A stretch of DNA of 64,000 nucleotides, taken from positions 1 to 64,000 of the forward strand of contig WIAH01000019.1 in the NCBI GenBank assembly GCA_014055525.1, in the 5' to 3' direction. Origin of the DNA: Nitrospira sp. CR1.3. GTDB taxonomy: Bacteria; Nitrospirota; Nitrospiria; Nitrospirales; Nitrospiraceae. This document shows, piece after piece, positions 48,181 to 56,181 of this stretch (position 1 is the stretch's first letter; each line of letters starts with the position of its first letter). The notes under the pieces are model-generated. The model ran no database searches, was not told the DNA's origin, and was given only the letters and a program-made list of their open reading frames with translations. The position numbers were made by a program, and so were the translations under genes.

Positions 48181-48690
48181 TCAGGCCTCTTCAACCCGTC
48201 GTCGACAATGGCCCATTGCTTTCATCACGTGCTTTTCCACCATGTTCTTGGAAATGCCCAGCCGCCTGGCAATTTCCGCATGGGGTAGTTCCTTGAACTT
48301 GTGTAGTAGAAAAACCTGTCGGCATTTTGGGGGCAGCTCCTCGATCGCGGCATAGAGCAGCCGCACCCGCTCCTTGGCCTCGACTTCGCAGTCCTGACGG
48401 GGGATCGTGGACGGCATCTCTTCGATCGCATCCAACTGAGTCGTCCCCTCTGATCGAACTCGTTGACGGCGAAACAGGTCGACCGTGAGATTCAGGGCAG
48501 TCTTGTAGAGAAAGGCGCGAGGCTGGACGACAGTCGTTAAATCTTTTTGTGACCGGAGGCGGACAAATGTATCTTGCGCCACGTCGGCCGCCTGCTCGCG
48601 ACAACCTAGCTTGGCGGTGAGAAATCGCAGCAGCTCGCCGTAGTACTGCTGATAGAGAGAGGTTTCGAGCGCGAGCCGCTGGTCCTGCAT
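48181..48690 (-). CDS. fecI: FecI-type ECF sigma factor
   Basis: 169-aa ECF sigma factor: region 2 (AADVAQDTFVRLRSQ, AFLYKTALNLTVDLFRRQR) and region 4 (LPPKCRQVFLLHKFKELPHA, EIARRLGISKNMVEKHVMKA). It starts 5 bp after the stop of tonB at 48696. Unlike the other two fecI genes here, it has no leader element directly upstream; the leader precedes the tonB gene instead. Confidence 0.92.
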   Translation of the reverse strand: MQDQRLALETSLYQQYYGELLRFLTAKLGCREQAADVAQDTFVRLRSQKDLTTVVQPRAFLYKTALNLTVDLFRRQRVRSEGTTQLDAIEEMPSTIPRQDCEVEAKERVRLLYAAIEELPPKCRQVFLLHKFKELPHAEIARRLGISKNMVEKHVMKAMGHCRRRVEEA

Positions 48691-48695
48691 CGGAC

Positions 48696-49535
48696 TTATT
48701 CCAATCGGTAGCTTATGGGAACGGACATGGCGACCCGATCACTTTGCAACCCGTGCGCGAGCGTCAATGGCGACGCGGCGAGAAGCGCCTCCAGCGCAGC
48801 TCGATCCAGCGCCGGATATCCGGAGCTTTCCTCAATCCGGAGATTCACCAATCGACCGTCACTCTCCACGCTGACCATCACCACCACACGACCCTGCATG
48901 TGGTTGGTTTTCGCCAACCTCGGATAGGTCTTCACCTGCTCCAGCCGGGCCCGGAGCTGATCCATCAGCCATCCATAGTCGGGACGTACGGGTCTATGGA
49001 CCGCCGGCTGTACGATCGGCTGCGGGCGTTGCAACACGGCGAGATGCTCCAGTTCGGTCGCGACCTGAACCAGGCTTGACTCGCTCCGGCTCTCGACTTC
49101 ATGAGGCGGGAGGACCGATTGTGAGGGACTGGGAACCGACATCGCAGCGGCAGTGTCAGCATCTACCGACTGGGCGCCGGACCTGGGAGAAACCTGTTGC
49201 CGAGCCGACGTTCGCGCAGACATCAAGGCTGGTTGCGAGATCTCAGAATCCTGAATCGGTTTTATTGACTGCGGTAGAGACTGGGAGGCCGGTTCCGCTG
49301 ACGGCTCATCAACCGCCTGCCTTGTGTCCACCGCTGAGGATGTGGCGGACTCTTGGGATTCCGGACTGTCGGCCACATACACATCCGCCTGCGGCGCGGC
49401 CATCAAGGACACGTCCCATCGGAAGGGCTCCTTTTGCAACTGAACCGGCAATGACGGCGCGTGTAGATTGAACGCGACCGCGAGGGTGAGAATCGTTCCG
49501 TGAAATAACGCTGAAATGCTCCAGGCGAGACGCAT
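48696..49535 (-). CDS. tonB: TonB energy transducer heading a fecIR operon
   Basis: 279-aa TonB with a membrane helix (about residues 6-22), motif EPFRWDVSLMAAPQ, a Ser/Gln/Pro-rich spacer and C-terminal domain (VKTYPRLAKTNHMQGRVVVM ... SGYPALDRAALEALLAASPL ... VPISYRLE). The ATG at 49535 has AAGGAG close upstream. It is the first gene after the Fur-type site (49876) and leader copy 4 (49774-49829); 238 bp of non-coding sequence, in which I see nothing, separate leader and ATG. Confidence 0.88.
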   Translation of the reverse strand: MRLAWSISALFHGTILTLAVAFNLHAPSLPVQLQKEPFRWDVSLMAAPQADVYVADSPESQESATSSAVDTRQAVDEPSAEPASQSLPQSIKPIQDSEISQPALMSARTSARQQVSPRSGAQSVDADTAAAMSVPSPSQSVLPPHEVESRSESSLVQVATELEHLAVLQRPQPIVQPAVHRPVRPDYGWLMDQLRARLEQVKTYPRLAKTNHMQGRVVVMVSVESDGRLVNLRIEESSGYPALDRAALEALLAASPLTLAHGLQSDRVAMSVPISYRLE

Positions 49536-49773
49536 CGTCTCCTTCGTTTCATATGCTTCTTCGCTGTTGGTCGGCGACAATCTTGGCGGAGAAACTGAGC
49601 CCAACTCCAGCCGGTAACACGAAACGACCCTCTCCTGTACTTCAGGTCCGAGACCTGCACGGCGCCGGGACGCGAGCAGAGTATTGTGCCCATGAGACTT
49701 GGATCTTCTCGTCTCAGGTCGCCCGGATAGTTCTTGTTGCAGTCCGATCACGATGCTTCGCACCAAATAGAAA

Positions 49774-49829
49774 AGCCCGAAGTCGCCGGATGGCGACCTC
49801 GGGCTCTGGACTTGAAGTGCTCTGGCCTC
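49774..49829 (-). ncRNA. Leader RNA element, copy 4, upstream of tonB-fecI-fecR
   Basis: Minus strand: GAGGCCA, 16-nt spacer with GCAC (3-6) facing GTCC (12-15; three of four pairs) or alternatively ACTT/AAGT, GAGCCC, then hairpin GCCCGA + GTCGCC / GGCGAC + TCGGGC (one internal mismatch), followed by TTTTCTATTT. The next gene starts 238 nt further on. Confidence 0.72.
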
Positions 49830-49875
49830 TTGCCGATGCTGCACGTGCGTGGCAGCGCCGGCTATTTTCTGAATT

Positions 49876-49890
49876 TGATAACTAGTATCA
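49876..49890. promoter_or_regulatory. Fur-type 7-1-7 site upstream of tonB-fecI-fecR
   Basis: TGATAAC-T-AGTATCA, outer TGATA/TATCA perfect; the closest of the four to the E. coli consensus. It is 46 bp from the leader element. Confidence 0.7.
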
Positions 49891-49922
49891 ATACATGTCT
49901 TTTGTTGCGTCTGTCAAGGCTC

Positions 49923-49953
49923 CGTCACGCGCATGCGGCACACGCGCGTGACG
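49923..49953. repeat. 10-bp inverted repeat near the iron-cluster/nuo boundary
   Basis: CGTCACGCGC (49923-49932) and its exact complement (49944-49953), with 11 nt between, which contains GCATGC-like sequence. It has no U-run. It could be an operator or a hairpin. The gap 49891-50148 has no gene. Confidence 0.4.
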
Positions 49954-50148
49954 CATGTCGATTTTCTCTGGTCCGGCTTTTCCATGACGGCTCCCGCTCT
50001 TGGCTAAATTGCTCTGGCTTTGCCTTGACTTAGCACGCTCCCCAAGGCTACTCTAGCCCACTTTTCTCCCGATCGTGATGGGTAAAGTCCACCCGTCGTG
50101 TATTGGTGTCTCTGCGGGGTTGAACAGAGGAAAAGATGGCGTGATGTC

Positions 50149-51336
50149 ATGACCACTGGCCACCCAGCGCTCATTGATGCAATTGTCTCAGAAATCACTG
50201 CCTCCGGCGCGATTCCATTCGTTCGCTTTATGGAACTCGCTCTGTACCATCCTCAACATGGTTACTACATGCGTCCGCCGGAATCCGGCGCCGAGCGGAT
50301 CGGCTGGTCCGGCGATTTCTATACAAGCTCCGACGTCCATCCGATTCTCGGGCAGGCTCTTGCCAAACAAGCTGAACAGATCGATGCCCTCCTAGGCCAT
50401 CCCGATCCCTTTACCGTCGTCGAGATGGGGCCAGGTAAGGGCCTGCTGGCAGCTCACTTTCTGTCAGCCTGTCAGTCTGCATCTCCCTCATTCCGTCGTC
50501 GGCTGAGTTACGTACTGATCGAACGTAGCCCCGCCATGCGTGCGGCGCAACAGCAACAGCTCCGGCCCTGGCTGGATCAGCCGGGGCTTGTGACCTGGGT
50601 CGAAGAAATGAGCAGTCTTGCTCCAACGAGCGTGGTCGGACTGATATTCAGCAACGAACTGCCCGATGCCTTTCCCGTCCATCGGGTTCAGGTGGCTGGA
50701 GGAGAGTTGCAGGAACTGTTCGTGGATTATCAGAACGGGCGGTTCGTCGAATTTCTTAAGCCATTGTCCCTGCCCGCGCTCAGCGGGTATTTCGCCCGAC
50801 TCGGAATCACGTTGCCGGAGGGATACCGAACGGAAATCAATCTGCACGCGCTCGACTGGATCAAGCAAGTGGCCGACAGTCTCTGCCGTGGTGTCGTTGT
50901 GACCATAGACTACGGACATTCCGCCCAGGACCTCTATGGAATGAATCGATCGAAAGGCACGTTGCTCTGTTACTACTCTCAAATGGCGTCGGAAGACCCC
51001 TACGTACGAGTCGGTCTGCAGGACATGACCGCCCATGTAGATTTCACCAGTCTGGCCTCGATTGGAGAAGAGGCAGGTCTCTCCGCGACAGGCTTTACGA
51101 ACCAGATGAGTTTTCTCATGGGACTCGGCGTGGAAGAGATGCTCGACCGGTTGGAGCCGGAAAGTCCGCAGTTTCGCGCGGCAATCCATCTGTTGAAGCC
51201 CGAAGGCATGGGCCGCACGTTTAAGATCCTGGTGCAACACAAAGGCATTGAACGACCCTCACTCGATGGATTGAAATTCAAGCCGTTTTTCGGCGAGGCG
51301 CTGGCAAGGAACGAGTTACAAGTTGGCAAGTTGTAA
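50149..51336 (+). CDS. NDUFAF7/MidA-type SAM-dependent methyltransferase
   Basis: 395-aa class I methyltransferase of the DUF185/NDUFAF7 family. It shows FMELALYHPQHGYYM and GDFYTSSDVHPILGQALAKQ (family signature), the SAM loop FTVVEMGPGKGLLAAHFL, and LIFSNELPDAFPVHRV. Human NDUFAF7 dimethylates an Arg of NDUFS2, the NuoD homologue, during complex I assembly. Here the gene directly precedes nuoA by 62 bp and probably shares its transcript, so a complex I assembly role is well supported by family and place. I chose the ATG at 50149, where homology begins; the Shine-Dalgarno is not strong. Confidence 0.88.
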   Translation: MTTGHPALIDAIVSEITASGAIPFVRFMELALYHPQHGYYMRPPESGAERIGWSGDFYTSSDVHPILGQALAKQAEQIDALLGHPDPFTVVEMGPGKGLLAAHFLSACQSASPSFRRRLSYVLIERSPAMRAAQQQQLRPWLDQPGLVTWVEEMSSLAPTSVVGLIFSNELPDAFPVHRVQVAGGELQELFVDYQNGRFVEFLKPLSLPALSGYFARLGITLPEGYRTEINLHALDWIKQVADSLCRGVVVTIDYGHSAQDLYGMNRSKGTLLCYYSQMASEDPYVRVGLQDMTAHVDFTSLASIGEEAGLSATGFTNQMSFLMGLGVEEMLDRLEPESPQFRAAIHLLKPEGMGRTFKILVQHKGIERPSLDGLKFKPFFGEALARNELQVGKL

Positions 51337-51337
51337 C
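51315..51337. repeat. Hairpin over the methyltransferase stop codon
   Basis: GTTACAA (51315-51321) / TTGTAAC (51331-51337), with direct AAGTTG words between. More short-word sequence of the ACTTTT/ACTTGAC type fills the spacer up to nuoA at 51399. Confidence 0.5.
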
Positions 51338-51398
51338 GTTATCACGTGCTCGGACTTGACGACTTTTTGACTTTTACACTTTTCGACTGGTTGTTTTT

Positions 51399-51770
51399 AT
51401 GGGTACCGAATCGGTCCCGACAAACTATCTGCCGATTTTACTCTTCATCGGCATCGCGGTCGCCTTCGGAGCCCTGTCGCTCCTGGCCGGCCGAATCGTT
51501 CGCCCCAGCCGGCCTTATCGCGCCAAGCTCAACCCCTACGAGAGCGGCAGCCCTTTGTTTTCGGACGCCCGCATTCCGTTTCCGATGCGGTACTACATTA
51601 TCGCCATGCTGTTCGTGATCTTCGACATCGAAGTCATCTTCATCATTCCCTGGGCTGTGCGGTTTCAAACGCTCGGACTGCTGGGCCTTGTAGAAATGCT
51701 GGTGTTCATCGCGATCTTGTTGGTGGGGCTCTGGTACGCATGGAAGAAGGGTGCGCTCGAATGGGACTGA
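51399..51770 (+). CDS. nuoA: NADH-quinone oxidoreductase subunit A
   Basis: 123-aa membrane subunit of complex I with three helices (about residues 10-30, 66-85 and 93-113). The family motifs [20 protein letters not shown] and [15 protein letters not shown] are present. The acidic residue in FDIEV is the conserved one in helix 2. First gene of the nuo run. The nuoB gene follows after 88 bp. Confidence 0.95.
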   Translation: MGTESVPTNYLPILLFIGIAVAFGALSLLAGRIVRPSRPYRAKLNPYESGSPLFSDARIPFPMRYYIIAMLFVIFDIEVIFIIPWAVRFQTLGLLGLVEMLVFIAILLVGLWYAWKKGALEWD

Positions 51771-51823
51771 GCGGGGGACCCCGCTGCAGGCGGCGGGGCT
51801 TTCAGCTCGGCGCCACCCGTTCA

Positions 51824-51843
51824 ACCCATTCTTCGGAGTGGGT
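51824..51843 (+). repeat. cUUCGg-capped hairpin just before nuoB
   Basis: ACCCATTC-TTCG-GAGTGGGT pairs over 8 bp (one G-U) and closes with the very stable C(UUCG)G loop, ending 15 nt before the nuoB ATG and close to its GAGGGA ribosome-binding site. It may tune nuoB translation or mark an RNA end. Confidence 0.5.
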
Positions 51844-51858
51844 GGAAAACGAGGGACG

Positions 51859-52338
51859 ATGAGTTTTTTAGAGAGACAGTTCGAGGCGAATATCATCACG
51901 ACGAATCTGGATGCAGTCGTGAACTGGGCGCGGAAATCTGCGCTCTGGCCGATGACGTTCGGCCTGGCCTGTTGCGCCATTGAAATGATCGCCAGCGTGT
52001 CGTCGCGCTACGATCTCGATCGATTCGGCGCCGGCGTATTCCGCGCGTCGCCCCGCCAGTCCGATCTCATGATCGTGGCCGGTACCGTGACGCGTAAAAT
52101 GGCCCCCGTCATTCGCCGCATCTACGATCAGATGCCGGAGCCCCGCTATGTGATTTCCATGGGCTCCTGCGCCACGTCAGGCAATCATTACAACAGCTAC
52201 GCGGTCGTGCAGGGAGTCGACCAGATTGTACCGGTCGATGTCTATGTCCCGGGATGCCCCCCTCGCCCTGAGGCGCTCCTCGACGGCCTGCTGAAGCTGC
52301 AAGAAAAGATTCAGCGGGAAAAGGTGTTTGTGAAATGA
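51859..52338 (+). CDS. nuoB: NADH-quinone oxidoreductase subunit B
   Basis: 159-aa peripheral subunit that holds cluster N2. The Cys ligands are visible: [12 protein letters not shown] (tandem Cys), [13 protein letters not shown] and [13 protein letters not shown]. The start at 51859 ([12 protein letters not shown]) has GAGGGA upstream; in-frame ATG codons further up lie in the nuoA end or the spacer. Complete. Confidence 0.96.
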   Translation: MSFLERQFEANIITTNLDAVVNWARKSALWPMTFGLACCAIEMIASVSSRYDLDRFGAGVFRASPRQSDLMIVAGTVTRKMAPVIRRIYDQMPEPRYVISMGSCATSGNHYNSYAVVQGVDQIVPVDVYVPGCPPRPEALLDGLLKLQEKIQREKVFVK

Positions 52339-52340
52339 GT

Positions 52341-52422
52341 TCACACGTGTGAAGGTTGGAAAGTGTGCAAGTTGATGCTCCTGCAAAAACTTTACAACTT
52401 TTCTACTTTCACACTTTTCAAC
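52341..52422. repeat. Short-word inverted arms in the nuoB-nuoCD spacer
   Basis: Left arm 52341-52374 (words GTGTGAAGGTTGGAAAGTGTG) and right arm 52389-52422 (words AACTTTTCTACTTTCACAC) are imperfect complements, enough for a long bulged hairpin. It covers almost the whole spacer. Confidence 0.55.
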
Positions 52423-52432
52423 TGATACTTCG

Positions 52433-54184
52433 ATGCAATCGTTGATCGAAACCTTGATGACACGATTCCCCAATGCGGTGCTGTCCATTGAAGCGGACAC
52501 CGAACGGTCCGAGGTTTCGGTCAACGTCGCCGCCGACCGCCTTGTCGATGTGGCCAGATTCCTCCACGATGCGCCGGAAGCGTCGTTCAATCATCTTACC
52601 GACATCTGCTCGGTGGATTATCCGGAGGATCAACTGCGGTTTGAAGTGGTCTATCACCTCCATTCGCTTCCGCATAACCGCCGCCTTCGCCTGAAAGCCC
52701 GCCTCGCCGAGGATAGTCCCGCGATCGCCTCCGTCACCGGCATTTGGAAAGGCGCGGAATTTCTGGAGCGTGAGGTCTATGACATGATGGGCATCCGGTT
52801 TTCCGATCACCCGGATCTCCGGAGGATCCTCATGCCGGAGGATTATGCGGAAGGATTTCCGTTGAGGAAAGATTTTCCGACCGAAGGCCGAGGCTGGCGC
52901 AGCCAGTTCGACTTCATTCCCCGGCTGGATGAGCCGCCGGCTGAAGCAGTTGGCGGCGAGATCCCCGAAAATCAGAAGCAGGTTTTCCGTGCCGAAACCC
53001 CTCCGTCAGGCTCGCGACGCCGCGAGGAACTGTTGCTGAACATGGGGCCACAACACCCGAGCACGCACGGCGTGTTGCGCGTCGTGCTCGAACTGGACGG
53101 GGAACGGATCGTCAAAGCGACTCCGGACCTGGGCTATCTGCACCGGGGCGTCGAGAAGCTGTCAGAGGGATTGGCCTACATGCAGATCATTCCTCATACG
53201 GACCGGCTCGACTACGTCTGCGCAATGGCGAACAACTACGCCTATGTGCGCGCCGTGGAGAAATTGCTCGGCATCAGTATTCCGGAGCGGGCCGAGTACA
53301 TCCGCACGATCGTGGCGGAGATGCAGCGGATCATCGGCCATCTCTTCTGGCTCGGAACGCAGGCGCTGGATATCGGCGCCATGACGGTCTTTTTCTGGAC
53401 TTTTCGCGAGCGTGAGGTGCTGCTCGATATGTTCGAAAAACTCTGCGGCGCCCGGCTGACCCTGAACTACTATCGTATCGGCGGCGTCGATAGCGACTTC
53501 ACGCCTGATCTGGTTCAGCGGCTCAAGACCTTTCTGGATACGTTTCCGGACAAGGTCAAGGAATACGACTCCCTGATCGCCTCTAATCGCATCTGGCTCG
53601 GACGGACGAAGAACGTGGCCGTGATCTCGGCTGAAGACGCCATCAACTTCGGCTGCACCGGACCAGTCCTGCGCGGATCAGGGGTTGCCTACGACATCCG
53701 AAAGGTGGAGCCTTACGGCGTCTATGACAAGGTGGATTGGGAGGTCCCCGTCGGCAAGAACGGCGACACCTATGATCGCTATTGGATTCGCATGGAGGAA
53801 ATGCGCCAGAGCGCCAGAATCATCAGGCAATGCCTGGATCAGATGCCGCCCGGTCCGATCATCGCGGATGTGCCGCAATATATCCCGCCGCCGAAGCAGC
53901 AAGTGATGCGGGATATGGAAAGCCTGATCCACCATTTCATTATCTTCACGCAGGGGTTCAAGCCGCCGAAAGCGGAAACCTACTGCGCCACCGAAGCGCC
54001 GAAGGGCGAGCTGGGATTTTTTATCGTGAGCGACGGCAGCGCGAGACCCTATCGCTTGAAGATCCGTTCTCCGTCGTTCGTGCATATGGGCGCCTTCGAT
54101 CATATGGCGCGAGGCTATTTGATTTCCGACATCATCACGATCTTCGGCACCTACGATATCGTGATGGGAGAGTGCGACCGATGA
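52433..54184 (+). CDS. nuoCD: NADH-quinone oxidoreductase fused subunit C/D
   Basis: 583-aa fusion. NuoC (about residues 1-165) has WKGAEFLEREVYDMMGIRFS and RILMPEDYAEGFPLRKDFP. A linker follows, then NuoD with NMGPQHPSTHGVLRVVLELD, DLGYLHRGVEKLSEG (the segment that corresponds to the NDUFS2 site methylated by NDUFAF7, as I recall), YNYLD-type AMANNYAY and the C-terminal GTYDIVMGECDR. Quinone-site and N2-side residues look normal. Fused CD is common in many bacteria. No strong Shine-Dalgarno before the ATG at 52433. Confidence 0.95.
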   Translation: MQSLIETLMTRFPNAVLSIEADTERSEVSVNVAADRLVDVARFLHDAPEASFNHLTDICSVDYPEDQLRFEVVYHLHSLPHNRRLRLKARLAEDSPAIASVTGIWKGAEFLEREVYDMMGIRFSDHPDLRRILMPEDYAEGFPLRKDFPTEGRGWRSQFDFIPRLDEPPAEAVGGEIPENQKQVFRAETPPSGSRRREELLLNMGPQHPSTHGVLRVVLELDGERIVKATPDLGYLHRGVEKLSEGLAYMQIIPHTDRLDYVCAMANNYAYVRAVEKLLGISIPERAEYIRTIVAEMQRIIGHLFWLGTQALDIGAMTVFFWTFREREVLLDMFEKLCGARLTLNYYRIGGVDSDFTPDLVQRLKTFLDTFPDKVKEYDSLIASNRIWLGRTKNVAVISAEDAINFGCTGPVLRGSGVAYDIRKVEPYGVYDKVDWEVPVGKNGDTYDRYWIRMEEMRQSARIIRQCLDQMPPGPIIADVPQYIPPPKQQVMRDMESLIHHFIIFTQGFKPPKAETYCATEAPKGELGFFIVSDGSARPYRLKIRSPSFVHMGAFDHMARGYLISDIITIFGTYDIVMGECDR

Positions 54185-54209
54185 CGCTTGACAAGAGCTG
54201 AAGATTGCC

Positions 54210-54743
54210 ATGAATCTTGCGGAAAAATACAAGGACGAGATAGCCGACATCCTCAGCCGGTACCCGGTCAGGCGGTCCGCGCTGATTCCACTGCTCTATC
54301 TGGCACAGCAGGAGAACGGTTTCATCACCGAAGGAGCGATGATCGAGATCGCAGGGATGCTTAAATTGACGCCGCCTCAAGTGTATGAAACCGCCACCTT
54401 CTATACGATGTTGAATCTGAAGAAGGTGGGAAAGTTCCACATTCAGATTTGCAAGTCGCTGATGTGCGCGCTCGTGGGATCAGATACCGTCATCGGCTGG
54501 ATGAAAACGAAACTTGGCATCGGTCCAGGCGAAACCACGGCCGACGGTCTGTTCACGCTGACTGCGGTGGAATGTCTTGCTGCGTGCGGCACCGGTCCCA
54601 TGATGCAAATCAACGACGACTATTACGAGCGGCTGACGGAAGAGAAAGTGGACCGGATCCTGGCTGATCTTCGCACGACCGGCACCAGCTCCATGAAAAG
54701 TGGTCCGTTCATGTGGCCTGATCGAGCAGGGGCGAGAGTCTAG
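54210..54743 (+). CDS. nuoE: NADH-quinone oxidoreductase subunit E
   Basis: 177-aa thioredoxin-like [2Fe-2S] subunit. Cluster N1a ligands are in IQICKSLMCALVG (C-x4-C) and VECLAACGTGPMMQIN (C-x3-C). The N-terminal helical bundle (SALIPLLYLAQQENGFITEG) is typical. It starts 25 bp after nuoCD. Normal length. Confidence 0.95.
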   Translation: MNLAEKYKDEIADILSRYPVRRSALIPLLYLAQQENGFITEGAMIEIAGMLKLTPPQVYETATFYTMLNLKKVGKFHIQICKSLMCALVGSDTVIGWMKTKLGIGPGETTADGLFTLTAVECLAACGTGPMMQINDDYYERLTEEKVDRILADLRTTGTSSMKSGPFMWPDRAGARV

Positions 54744-54778
54744 CAGTGGTCACTTCATCGCAATAACACGTGAGCACG

Positions 54779-56092
54779 ATGGCGGCACAAAAATACGAAT
54801 TGATCTTACTGAAGAACATGTCGCAGCCGGGCTACACCGGTTCCCTGGCCGACTACGAACAGACGGGCGGGTATCAGGCGCTGCGAAAGATTCTCGGCAA
54901 GGTTCCTCCCGCCGAAGTCACGGCAACCGTCATGAAATCCGGATTGCGCGGGCGCGGTGGAGCGGGTTTTCCGACCGGCGTGAAATGGGGGTTTCTCCCG
55001 AAGGATTATCAGGGCACGCGCTACCTCTGTTGCAACGCCGACGAGAGCGAGCCCGGCACGTTTAAAGACCGACAGTTGATGGAGCGCGACCCGCATCAGT
55101 TGCTGGAAGGGATCGTCCTGGCCGGCTATGCGATCGGAGCGGAGAGCACCTACATTTATATACGCGGCGAGATGGTCCTGGGCTCGCGCATTCTCGAGCA
55201 GGCTCTTGCCGAAGCGCGAAAGGCCGGTTACGTCGGGAAGAACATCTTGGGCACCGGCGTCCATGTGGATATCTGGGTGCATCGCGGAGCCGGCGCCTAT
55301 ATCTGCGGCGAGGAGACGGCGCTGCTCGAATCGCTGGAAGGCAAGCGCGGCCTCCCGCGCGTCAAACCGCCGTTTCCGGCAACGCACGGTCTCTATGACA
55401 AACCGACGGTCGTGAACAACGTCGAAACCCTGGCAAACCTTCCGCACATTATCAATCGCGGCCCCGAATGGTTCGCCTCGATCGGCTCGCCGCCCAAGAG
55501 CACCGGCACGAGAATCTTCTGCGTCAGCGGGCACGTAAAGCGCCCCGGCAACTACGAAGTACCGATGGGCGTCACCTTCCGCGAACTGATCTACGATCAG
55601 GCCGGCGGGATGCGGGGAGAGAAGCCTCTCAAAGCCTTCATTCCGGGCGGCGCGTCGGCGCCCTTTCTGACGCCGGAGCACCTCGACGTGAAATTGGATT
55701 TTGAATCGGTGGCTGCCGCGGGATCCATGCTCGGCTCAGGCGGGGTCACGATAATGGAAGAAGGCACCAGCATGGTGTGGGCAGCGCTGCGGCTCATGGA
55801 GTTTTTCTACCACGAGTCCTGCGGGAAGTGCAGTCCCTGCCGCGAAGGCAGTTCCTGGCTGGTGCAGACCATGCGCCGTATCGTGGCCAAGCAAGGCAGG
55901 GCACAGGACCTTGAAACCCTGTCGGATCTGTGCAAGAACATCGCCGGCCGCACGGTTTGCGCCTTCGGAGATGCCGAGGTCGCTCCCATCATGAGCACGT
56001 TGAAGCACTGGCGCCAGGAGTATGTGGCGCTCATTCACGAGGCGGAGGCGGCCAATCTCATCAAATCGATACCGGTGGGAGCAAGACATTGA
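54779..56092 (+). CDS. nuoF: NADH-quinone oxidoreductase subunit F (NADH/FMN site)
   Basis: 437-aa subunit that oxidises NADH. GLRGRGGAGFPTGVKWGF and CCNADESEPGTFKDR bind FMN/NADH, GAGAYICGEETALLESLEGK lies in the nucleotide site, and HESCGKCSPCREGSSW plus the later TVCAFG Cys bind [4Fe-4S] N3. An in-frame GTG at 54770 is an alternative start; I prefer the ATG at 54779. Complete. Confidence 0.96.
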   Translation: MAAQKYELILLKNMSQPGYTGSLADYEQTGGYQALRKILGKVPPAEVTATVMKSGLRGRGGAGFPTGVKWGFLPKDYQGTRYLCCNADESEPGTFKDRQLMERDPHQLLEGIVLAGYAIGAESTYIYIRGEMVLGSRILEQALAEARKAGYVGKNILGTGVHVDIWVHRGAGAYICGEETALLESLEGKRGLPRVKPPFPATHGLYDKPTVVNNVETLANLPHIINRGPEWFASIGSPPKSTGTRIFCVSGHVKRPGNYEVPMGVTFRELIYDQAGGMRGEKPLKAFIPGGASAPFLTPEHLDVKLDFESVAAAGSMLGSGGVTIMEEGTSMVWAALRLMEFFYHESCGKCSPCREGSSWLVQTMRRIVAKQGRAQDLETLSDLCKNIAGRTVCAFGDAEVAPIMSTLKHWRQEYVALIHEAEAANLIKSIPVGARH

Positions 56093-56099
56093 GGATGGT

Positions 56100-56166
56100 C
56101 GAACGTCAAAAAGTCGTCACGTCGCAACGTCGGGAGCCTCGCACGTTCCGACTTGAAGACTTTCGG
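56100..56166. repeat. Short-word inverted arms in the nuoF-nuoG spacer
   Basis: Left arm 56100-56132 (GAACGTCAAAAAGTCGTCAC, GTCGCAACGTC) and right arm 56137-56166 (CTCGCACGTTCCGACTTGAA, GACTTTCGGA) are imperfect complements. It fills most of the 89-bp spacer. Confidence 0.5.
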
Positions 56167-56181
56167 ACATGATGACACACA

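Noticed and set aside
49536-49773. Possible N-terminal extension of tonB through the 238-bp leader region
   Set aside because: The frame is open, but the sequence before 49535 has no homology-like features, would place the membrane helix far inside the protein, and includes the leader hairpin.
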